This document shows, in pieces, positions 33,467 through 41,038 of a DNA stretch of 48,286 bases. Below the pieces are notes generated by a model. The model made no database searches, was not told the origin of the DNA, and saw only the letters and a program-made list of their open reading frames with translations. A program made the position numbers and the translations under genes. The stretch spans positions 1-48,286 of the forward strand of contig JANQOR010000014.1 of NCBI GenBank assembly GCA_028285685.1, written 5' to 3'. The first letter of the stretch is position 1, and every line of letters begins with the position of its first letter. Source of the stretch: Cyclobacteriaceae bacterium (lineage in GTDB: Bacteria; Bacteroidota; Bacteroidia; Cytophagales; Cyclobacteriaceae).

Positions 33467-36400
33467 ATGACTCAAACCTCATTCAATGAGCCGCCATGCA
33501 AGAAAACTAAGACCGTCCAACATCGCTACCTGCCAAAACACTTTTGCAGGACATTGTTTCTAATCTTGATCAGCACAATTGCGTATGCACAGGAGCCAGG
33601 TTCTGGTAAAACCCTCGATTTTGACGGTAGCAACGACTATATTAATCTGGGCATCGATGATGTATTTAACATCTCTTCAAATCTGACGATTCAAGCCTGG
33701 GTCAAGCCGTCAAGTACCGCAAATTTTTTCATGATCTTCACCCATAATGAGGGTTTTTCCAATTCTGATTGGACTGGCTACTCATTTATGGTCAATTCGG
33801 GCACCAAGACTATTCGATTTGAGTCGTGTAACACCGATGCCTCCAGCTGTTTTGTGATGTCTGGAACCACTGCTTTGGATGATGGAGGGTGGCATCATGT
33901 TGCTTTCACTTTCGATGGAACTACAGCAACTCTGTACGTTGATGGCCTTCAGGAAAATCAATCCAGTGGTACAATCTATGCTTCTCCTTCAGGGCGTCCA
34001 ACATATATTGGTCGACGGGCAACGTCATCTGGCGAATATTTCGAAGGCCAAATAGATGAACTATCGGTCTGGACAGCAGCACTATCACAGTCATCTCTCA
34101 GAGACTGGATCTGTAAAAAGATTACATCGAGTCATCCCAATTATTCTGACCTGATCGCTTACTACAATTTTGATGAGGGTACCGGCACCAGCTTGGGTGA
34201 TTCCAGAAGTTCCTATGATGGTACCCTGACAAATATGGATGCATCAGACTGGATCGATTCAGGAGCTGCCATCGGGGACGAGAGTGACGCCGAATATGGC
34301 AATGGAAGCTCGACCAACCTGACTATTTCGCATGTGGATGGTTCGTCCTTCACTTTTTCTAATTTCAACAATGATATATCTGGTGCTCAAATGTATTTGG
34401 TAAACGAGGCACCTAATGTAACAACAGCCCCTTCTGGTTTTTCCTCTCTTGAAACCAGTAGATATGTTGGTCTATTCACAGTGGGAGGCACAGATGGTGC
34501 GCGGCTCACCTACAACTATACCGGCAATAGTCAAATAGATGGATCACAGTCCGAGACGGATGCACGAATGTTATCTCGAGACGATAATACGGGTACAAGC
34601 TGGACTCAGGTATCTTATCAGTTAAACACGGACATCAGCACCAACTCAATCATTGCCCCCGGACAAGTGACTGGGGAATACATAGCCGGATTCAGGAATA
34701 CAACAGCACTAGCCACCCCACCCGGTTCTGGCTACATGTTGGATTTTGATGGTAGCGAAGATTACGTCGAAATACCCGATGAAGATCGATTCGACTTTGG
34801 GACGGATGACTTCACTGTTGAATTCTGGTTCAAATCAGACAATAAACCTACAAGCGGAAGTGATTTCCTACTGGCAAAATTAGAATCTGGTCAACTGAAT
34901 GGATGGAGTGTGATAGCAAGAGACGCCTCTGGAAGTCATCACCTAATGTTTCAGTTAAAAAATGGAACAACCGGCTTAAATGCTGAAACCGATGCGGACT
35001 GGATAGATGGGCGATGGCATCATGTAGCCGCCTTCCGCAATGGTAACAATCAATATATATATGTTGACGGTATTGGATCTTCTAACAATCCTGTGACTGG
35101 TGCGGACAACTATGACGTCAGTAATGATCGGGATTTTGGAATTGGTGCCAGACTGTCTTCAGCAGGTGATAATTCTCATTTCAAAGGAAATGTTGACGAA
35201 GTAAGGATCTGGAACGTAGCGCTCTCCGAAACCGAGATTCGCAATTGGATGACCCGTAAAGTCACCAGTGAGCATCCTCAGTTTGATCACCTCGTTGGCT
35301 ATTTCAGGTTAGACGAGAACACCGGATCTTCAACCACCAACTGGGTGGACGAGACAACGAAGAATCTTGTGAACATGAACTCTGCCGATTGGGTCGCCTC
35401 AGGAGCTGCACTTGGCGATGAAAATGATCTCGAATATGGTAATGGTAGTTCAACCAACCTCACCCTTTCACATACAGACGGTTCCTCCTTCAATTTTTCC
35501 GGATTTAACACGGATATCCTCGGTGCTCACATTTACATGGTAAACGAAGCTCCCAACGTGACAACGGTTCCTTCTGGCTTTTCATTGCTGGAAACTTCCA
35601 GGTACGTTGGGTTATTTACCGTAGGTGGTACTGACGGTGCCCGGCTAACCTACAATTACTCTGGTAACAGTCAAATAGATGGGTCCCCAAACGAGGCAGA
35701 CTTCCGGCTGCTCTCGCGGGCAGACAATTCCATTGCGGAATGGACACAGACATCTTATCAGTTGAATACCGACACGTCAGCTAATTCGATCATTTCTCCT
35801 AAGCAAAAGACAGGAGTTTACGTTGGGGGTTTTAGCAATACAGCCGCTTTGTCCACTCCGCCCGGATCCGGATACGCTTTAGATTTCGATGGAATGGATG
35901 AATACGTTGAAATCCCGGACGAAGATCGTTTTGACTTTGGCACTGATGACTTCACTGTTGAATTCTGGTTTAAATCTGACAACAAACCTTCAAGTGGCAG
36001 TGACTTTATACTAGCTAAATTCGAATCCGGTCAGCAAAATGGATGGGACGTACTTGTAAGAGACGCTTCCGGCAGTCATCACATCATGTTCCAGTTAAAA
36101 AATGGAACCACAGGTTTAAATGCCGAGACGGACGCAGATTGGACGGACGGGCAGTGGCACCATGTAGCCGCTTTTCGAAATGGCAATAATCAATACATAT
36201 ATGTGGATGGTGTTGGATCTTCCAACAACCCGGTAAGCGGCGCAGACAATTATGACGTAAGTAATGACCGGGACCTGGGAATTGGTGCAAGACTCTCTTC
36301 AGGGGGTGTTAATTCCCATTTCAAAGGAAGTGTCGACGAAGTACGAATCTGGAACACTGCCTTGACCGAAAGTGAAATTCGCAGTTGGATGACGAGAAAA

Positions 36401-38695
36401 GTAACACACGAACACCCTCAATTTGACCACTTAGTAGGATATTTCAGACTAGACGAAAACACAGGAACTAGCACGACCAACTGGGCAGATGAGTCCACCA
36501 AGAATCTTGTCAACATGGATGCTGCTGACTGGGTTGACTCAGGGGCTGCGCTTGGCGATGACAGTGACTCTGATTATGGAAATGGCAGTTCGACTAGTCT
36601 GACACTCAGTCACGCTGATGGCTCTTCTTTCAGTTTTTCGGATTTTAACAGTGACATTTCCGGAGCCCATCTTTATCTGGTCAACGAGGCACCTAACTAT
36701 ACCACCGTCCCTTCCGGGTTTTCCTCACTGGAAACTTCCAGATACATCGGACTTTTCACCGTCGGCGGTACAGATGGTGCTAGTATGATGTATAATTATT
36801 TAGGTAACACAGCAATTACAGGGGCAACTGATCCCTCCACAGCTCGTCTTCTTTCGCGAGATGATAATGTCGATCAATCGTGGGCAAAGGAATCTTACCA
36901 ATTGCAAACAAATACTTCTTCCACTAGTATCAGAGTCCATGGTCAGCAGACTGGTGAATTCCTGGCTGGTTTTAGCAACGCTACTTCGCTCTCGACACCA
37001 CCAGGTTCTGGAACCGCCCTGGAATTTGACGGGATGGATGAATACGTGAACGTTCCTGACAATGTCACCGTGTTCCGGCCGGATACTGCTATCACTATTT
37101 CCGCCTGGATCAAACCAGCAAGTGTTTCCGATGATGGGATAATTGTCTTCAAGGAACACGGCCCCTTTTGGTCCAGTTGGTATTTTGCCTTGGAAGATGA
37201 CCAAATAGCTGGAGCGGTGATGAACGAAGCAATTGCAGAGTGGCCAAAATGGGTAAGCAATCTTTCCACGCCAATCGCTGTAGATTCATGGTACCACGTG
37301 GCCTTCGTGTTTGAAAAAAACAACATTGATGCAACAGATGGACAGATCTATATTAACGGTGAGGCTGTATCACAGACGTTCAACTTCGAGCTCTACACGA
37401 GCTCGTTTCAGATTGGATACGATGTAGAACCAGTAGAGATCGCTCGGAGAACTTCAGGAAGTACTCCCCTTGATCATTTTGAAGGTCTCATAGATGAGGT
37501 GAGAATTTGGAATGCTGCCCTCACACATGAAGAGATCAGAAATTGGATGACAAGAAAAGTAACAAATGATCATCCGAAATTCAGCAACCTAATTGCCTAT
37601 TTCCGAATGGATGAAGGTACTGGTTCCTCGACAGTCACCAATTGGGTGGACGAGTCCACTGCGTCCATTCCTAATAGTGAAACAGGTAGCGACTGGATGA
37701 GCTCGGGCGCACCGCTAGGTGATGATGTTTGTATTCTATTTGAGGCTGCTGGAATTGCCACCAGCCAAAGCATCGATATTTCCCCGGCAAATCGGGGAAC
37801 GATGACAGCCACTGTAGCAGGCGGATCGCCCACGAGCATAATTATTTACTACATCAATGAATCACCCAATGTCACTACTATCCCTTCAGGTCTCACGAGC
37901 TTTGATGATGGCTACTTTGGAGTGAAGGTCTTTGGTGGTACTTCCCCAACCTACGATATAAGTTTTGATTATACCAACAATCCGAGCGTTAAGGACAAAA
38001 ACGATCCGAGGCTAGGAACACGTGCTGACAATTCCGCCGCTTCCTGGACGGATCTTGGTGCAACACTAAACACGGCCAACAATACCTTAACTTTCACTGG
38101 TCTGTCAGGCACCGAATTTATCCCTGGTGGTGGCGATAGTGGTGCTCCTTTGCCGGTAACGTGGCTCGACTTTACTGCGACGATCGGTGAAAAGAAGGTT
38201 GAGTTGGTATGGAAAACCGCTCAAGAACTGAACAATGACTATTTTGACATAGAAAGATCAACGGACGGCACCAACTACAACGTCATTGGGCAGAAGGCCG
38301 GAAAAGGAACTAACAACGAAATATCTACTTATGTCTTTACGGACTACCAGCCCCAACCCGGAAGTAACTACTACCGAATTAAACAAGTAGACTTTGATGG
38401 ACAGTTTGAACGCTCACAAGCGCACCATATATGGTTCGAGTCGTTTGGTGCCATCGCCCTATCACCCAATCCGACAAAAGACAAACTGGTCATCTCAGGA
38501 GATTCCCGCTTAGGATCGTCAATTATTGTCCAGGTTGTCAATTTAACTGGTCAGATAGTACAAAATGAGTTCGTTGACTATGAAACAAAGAGGGCGGAAA
38601 TTCAGCTAGCTCCTGAAATCAGACCAGGTCTCTACTTAATAAGGGTAAGATCGGGAAATACCGAAATCAAAAGGAAGATTGTAATCAGTCGATAG
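33467..38695 (+). CDS. Giant LamG-repeat surface protein with T9SS type A tail
   Basis: This 1,742-residue protein has a long signal sequence (core LFLILISTIAYAQ, cut near residue 42). Four modules follow, starting at residues 44, 419, 799 and 1179. Each is a LamG/concanavalin-like domain (for example LDFDGSEDYVEIPDEDRFDF, VEFWFKSD, WHHVAAFRNGNNQYIYVDG, DEVRIWN) followed by a beta domain with GNGSSTNLTLSH and VNEAPNVTT..PSGF. Module 4 has a divergent LamG domain. From about residue 1563 comes a fibronectin-like segment (LPVTWLDFTATIGEKKVELV) and the type A sorting domain (ALSPNPTKDKLVISGD to IKRKIVISR). It should be exported by T9SS and bound to the surface or released; LamG domains usually bind glycans. 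No catalytic domain is seen. It is a single gene, divergent from the PadR operon. Confidence 0.9.
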   Translation: MTQTSFNEPPCKKTKTVQHRYLPKHFCRTLFLILISTIAYAQEPGSGKTLDFDGSNDYINLGIDDVFNISSNLTIQAWVKPSSTANFFMIFTHNEGFSNSDWTGYSFMVNSGTKTIRFESCNTDASSCFVMSGTTALDDGGWHHVAFTFDGTTATLYVDGLQENQSSGTIYASPSGRPTYIGRRATSSGEYFEGQIDELSVWTAALSQSSLRDWICKKITSSHPNYSDLIAYYNFDEGTGTSLGDSRSSYDGTLTNMDASDWIDSGAAIGDESDAEYGNGSSTNLTISHVDGSSFTFSNFNNDISGAQMYLVNEAPNVTTAPSGFSSLETSRYVGLFTVGGTDGARLTYNYTGNSQIDGSQSETDARMLSRDDNTGTSWTQVSYQLNTDISTNSIIAPGQVTGEYIAGFRNTTALATPPGSGYMLDFDGSEDYVEIPDEDRFDFGTDDFTVEFWFKSDNKPTSGSDFLLAKLESGQLNGWSVIARDASGSHHLMFQLKNGTTGLNAETDADWIDGRWHHVAAFRNGNNQYIYVDGIGSSNNPVTGADNYDVSNDRDFGIGARLSSAGDNSHFKGNVDEVRIWNVALSETEIRNWMTRKVTSEHPQFDHLVGYFRLDENTGSSTTNWVDETTKNLVNMNSADWVASGAALGDENDLEYGNGSSTNLTLSHTDGSSFNFSGFNTDILGAHIYMVNEAPNVTTVPSGFSLLETSRYVGLFTVGGTDGARLTYNYSGNSQIDGSPNEADFRLLSRADNSIAEWTQTSYQLNTDTSANSIISPKQKTGVYVGGFSNTAALSTPPGSGYALDFDGMDEYVEIPDEDRFDFGTDDFTVEFWFKSDNKPSSGSDFILAKFESGQQNGWDVLVRDASGSHHIMFQLKNGTTGLNAETDADWTDGQWHHVAAFRNGNNQYIYVDGVGSSNNPVSGADNYDVSNDRDLGIGARLSSGGVNSHFKGSVDEVRIWNTALTESEIRSWMTRKVTHEHPQFDHLVGYFRLDENTGTSTTNWADESTKNLVNMDAADWVDSGAALGDDSDSDYGNGSSTSLTLSHADGSSFSFSDFNSDISGAHLYLVNEAPNYTTVPSGFSSLETSRYIGLFTVGGTDGASMMYNYLGNTAITGATDPSTARLLSRDDNVDQSWAKESYQLQTNTSSTSIRVHGQQTGEFLAGFSNATSLSTPPGSGTALEFDGMDEYVNVPDNVTVFRPDTAITISAWIKPASVSDDGIIVFKEHGPFWSSWYFALEDDQIAGAVMNEAIAEWPKWVSNLSTPIAVDSWYHVAFVFEKNNIDATDGQIYINGEAVSQTFNFELYTSSFQIGYDVEPVEIARRTSGSTPLDHFEGLIDEVRIWNAALTHEEIRNWMTRKVTNDHPKFSNLIAYFRMDEGTGSSTVTNWVDESTASIPNSETGSDWMSSGAPLGDDVCILFEAAGIATSQSIDISPANRGTMTATVAGGSPTSIIIYYINESPNVTTIPSGLTSFDDGYFGVKVFGGTSPTYDISFDYTNNPSVKDKNDPRLGTRADNSAASWTDLGATLNTANNTLTFTGLSGTEFIPGGGDSGAPLPVTWLDFTATIGEKKVELVWKTAQELNNDYFDIERSTDGTNYNVIGQKAGKGTNNEISTYVFTDYQPQPGSNYYRIKQVDFDGQFERSQAHHIWFESFGAIALSPNPTKDKLVISGDSRLGSSIIVQVVNLTGQIVQNEFVDYETKRAEIQLAPEIRPGLYLIRVRSGNTEIKRKIVISR
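34721..37000 (+). repeat. Two in-frame 1,140-bp modules within the LamG gene
   Basis: Modules 2 (34721-35860) and 3 (35861-37000) are exactly the same length, 380 codons, with long identical protein stretches such as EIPDEDRFDFGTDDFTVEFW but many silent base differences. Module 1 (33596-34720) is 375 codons, and the divergent module 4 begins at 37001. Confidence 0.85.
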
Positions 38696-38731
38696 ATCTC
38701 TTCTCTAGAAAATAGGGTTCAAAAGGCAGAC

Positions 38732-39379
38732 CTACTTGCTGCTTTCTAAGATGTCCGTTCCAAGGTATTTCATTTCCGGAAGCGTATACCAACTTCGTTT
38801 CTTAGGAATCTTCATCTGACCCACCATAATTTCGTCTTCCAGGGTAATAAGTTCACCCTTGCCGGCATCTTCGTCTTTGTAAAATTTATACTGAAGCATA
38901 CGACCCGACGATTGATCAAAGTAAAAGTACCAAGTGTCCTCTTCGTACACCACACGAAGAACATAACAGTTAACATCATCTAAGATCTCCTCTTGCACGT
39001 CCCGATCAAATGGTGTCCCTTCATCATAGAGCTTCATGGGTAATCCCCACAGGTAGAGATAGTAATTCCTCATCCTCAAAGCCCGAGCCTCATCATGATC
39101 ACCTGCAAGTACCTTCCCTGACTCACTCAAAACCTCATAAATATGCTCATCATTCCTGTTGATCTTCATGTAACTACTTGTATTGTCAATTACGACGGTG
39201 GTTTTTCGATCATCTCCAGATGGACGTGTCTCCGTGAATTGGAGAGTAGTATTCAGGTTTTTCCATTCACCATTTGGATCGTGGTAGCCCGCGGCTCGAT
39301 CTAATACGTTGTAAGGAGTCAGTTGGGAAAATGCCCATTGAGTCAAAAACACGAGAAGAAATGAGAAAGAGATTTTCAT
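38732..39379 (-). CDS. DUF6503-like exported protein
   Basis: This 215-residue protein has a signal peptide (MKISFSFLLVFLTQWAFSQ) and a LolA-like all-beta layout: VLDRAAGYHDPNGEWKNLNT, TTVVIDNTSSYMKINR, RNYYLYLWGLPMKLYDEGTP, YVLRVVYEEDTWYFYFDQSS and GRMLQYKFYKDE. It resembles Bacteroidota proteins of the DUF6503 type, whose function is unknown. I chose the ATG at 39379; a GTG at 39385 is also in frame. It follows the MFS exporter by 9 bases, so the two are one transcript. The structure suggests a lipid- or ligand-binding pocket in the periplasm, but that is inference. Confidence 0.78.
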   Translation of the reverse strand: MKISFSFLLVFLTQWAFSQLTPYNVLDRAAGYHDPNGEWKNLNTTLQFTETRPSGDDRKTTVVIDNTSSYMKINRNDEHIYEVLSESGKVLAGDHDEARALRMRNYYLYLWGLPMKLYDEGTPFDRDVQEEILDDVNCYVLRVVYEEDTWYFYFDQSSGRMLQYKFYKDEDAGKGELITLEDEIMVGQMKIPKKRSWYTLPEMKYLGTDILESSK

Positions 39380-39388
39380 TCTCACAAT

Positions 39389-40621
39389 TTAGCCATTTTC
39401 GGCAGAAGCATCCGGTACATATCCTCTCAGTGATTTATAAGCAAAACCCAAACTGAATAATGCAAGTAAAGTGGCTAGAATAAAAGGTGCTCCGGGAAAA
39501 TAAATACTGTTCTCCGGTTTTGTAAAAAAGCTGAAAATACCGGTCATCAGCGGCGCCCCGATTATTGCCGTTACAATCATCGTACTTGCTAACCCACCTT
39601 GAAGTTCACCCTGTGCGTTTTTAGGGATCTGCCCGGACATGATAGACTGGACAGATGGACCCGCCAGGCCACCAAAGGCATAGGGAACAATTATCGCATA
39701 CACCATCCACGACTGTGTTGGCCAGGCAAGCATAAATAAGCCGGCTATGTTGAAGAAGAGGCCCAAATAAACGGCTTTTACCTCGCCCACTTTCTTCACC
39801 ACAGGTCCAACCACAGCGCCCTGAACTATGGCAATCATCACACCAACAAACATCAGAGAGAGACCAATATCCTGTGGAGTCCAGTCGAATTTTTCTTTGG
39901 TATAGAAAGACCAATTCGAATGTGTCGCATTCGCTGCTATATATACGAGGAACAGACAGACAATCAAACCAATGATGGTCTTGTACTTGAAAAGACTCTT
40001 CAAAGTGCCAAAAGGGTTTGCCCGTCTCCATTCAAAAGGCCTTCGGTTTTCCTGGGTCAGGGATTCGGGAATAATAAAGTATCCATACAGCCAGTTAAGC
40101 AATGATAATCCAGCAGCTGCAAAAAATGGGATTTTAGTCCCCATCTCGCCCAAAAATCCACCTATTGCTGGTCCTATAATAAAGCCCAAACCAAAAGCAG
40201 CGCCTATCATCCCAAAATTCTTAGCCCTATCCTCGGGACCGCTTATGTCAGCTATGTAGGCGTTGGCCACTGTTACGCTACTCCCGCATACTCCTGAAAT
40301 CATACGGGCTATAAAAAGCCATGTGAGTGTTGGAGCAAATGCAATAACCAAGTAATCGACACCTAACCCAAAAAGGGCAAGTAGAAGAACCGGTCTACGG
40401 CCCAATTTATCACTAAGTCCACCTAGAACAGGCGCAAAGAAGAATTGCATCACTGCGTAGGTTGCCGCTAGCGAACCACCAATGATTGCTGCTTGTGAAT
40501 TATCGACATCCGCCAGCTCAACAATCAGGTTTGGAATGATGGGAATGATTAGACCAATCCCCACAATGTCGATCAGCACAGTGATGAAAATAAAACTTAA
40601 GGCTGCGCCCTTCTTTTCCAT
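39389..40621 (-). CDS. MFS exporter, TetA-like
   Basis: This 410-residue inner-membrane transporter has about 12 hydrophobic segments and the DHA1-type signature motifs. Motif A is GGLSDKLGRRPVLLLALFGL at about residues 67-86. The antiporter-type motif C region is GAAFGLGFIIGPAIGGFLG, near 142-160. It begins FIFITVLIDIVGIGLIIPII, typical of the TCR/Tet family, which exports drugs in exchange for protons. The substrate cannot be read. It diverges from the second PadR gene with 90 bases between, and the direct repeat there may control both. Confidence 0.88.
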   Translation of the reverse strand: MEKKGAALSFIFITVLIDIVGIGLIIPIIPNLIVELADVDNSQAAIIGGSLAATYAVMQFFFAPVLGGLSDKLGRRPVLLLALFGLGVDYLVIAFAPTLTWLFIARMISGVCGSSVTVANAYIADISGPEDRAKNFGMIGAAFGLGFIIGPAIGGFLGEMGTKIPFFAAAGLSLLNWLYGYFIIPESLTQENRRPFEWRRANPFGTLKSLFKYKTIIGLIVCLFLVYIAANATHSNWSFYTKEKFDWTPQDIGLSLMFVGVMIAIVQGAVVGPVVKKVGEVKAVYLGLFFNIAGLFMLAWPTQSWMVYAIIVPYAFGGLAGPSVQSIMSGQIPKNAQGELQGGLASTMIVTAIIGAPLMTGIFSFFTKPENSIYFPGAPFILATLLALFSLGFAYKSLRGYVPDASAENG

Positions 40622-40657
40622 GTGCCCGAAGATATCACATTCCCGCCAATTTATATT

Positions 40658-40710
40658 TTAAACAAAAATTAATGATATTCGTATCTTAGTTAAACAAAAA
40701 TTAATGATAT
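40658..40710 (+). repeat. Direct repeat before the second PadR gene
   Basis: TAAACAAAAATTAATGATAT occurs at 40659-40678 and 40691-40710; with the shared T before it each copy is 21 bases. The copies are offset by 32 bases, three helical turns. The second ends one base before the PadR ATG. The site also lies 38 bases upstream of the divergent MFS gene. Confidence 0.6.
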
Positions 40711-40711
40711 C

Positions 40712-41038
40712 ATGAATCTTCAGCTGGGAGTTCTCGAGGAAATGATCCTTATTATCCTTTTAATGAAAGACGAAACATATGGTGTGGACATCGCCAAAGA
40801 GTACGAGTCTCAATTGAATCAAACCATCTCTTTACCGGCAATCCACGTAGTATTGAAGCGTCTTGAGAAAAAGGACCTGGTTACCTCCAAAATGGGCGAG
40901 CCGACTGCCGAGCGGGGAGGCAGAAGAAAGCGTATCTATCAGGCCACGAACAAAGGCTACGAAGCTGCTAAGTATTTGCAGCAAAAAAGAAGCGAAATGT
41001 GGAAGGTAATTCCAGCGATGAACTTTGTGTTTCAGTGA
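40712..41038 (+). CDS. PadR family transcriptional regulator (second)
   Basis: This 108-residue protein is the paralogue of the first PadR: LGVLEEMILIILLMKDETYG, VDIAKEYESQLNQTISLPAI, HVVLKRLEKKDLVTSKMGEP and a wing with TAERGGRRKRIYQATNKGYE. The winged helix and dimer helix are complete. Its stop overlaps the GTG start of the following permease by four bases (GTGA), the same regulator-permease coupling as in the first cassette. The 32-base-offset direct repeat immediately before its ATG is a good candidate operator. It may also control the divergent MFS exporter. Confidence 0.9.
   Translation: MNLQLGVLEEMILIILLMKDETYGVDIAKEYESQLNQTISLPAIHVVLKRLEKKDLVTSKMGEPTAERGGRRKRIYQATNKGYEAAKYLQQKRSEMWKVIPAMNFVFQ

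Noticed and set aside
33261-33482. 73-codon minus-strand frame upstream of the first PadR gene
   Set aside because: It crosses the inverted repeat and the LamG gene start, has no recognisable domain, and its composition does not look like protein.
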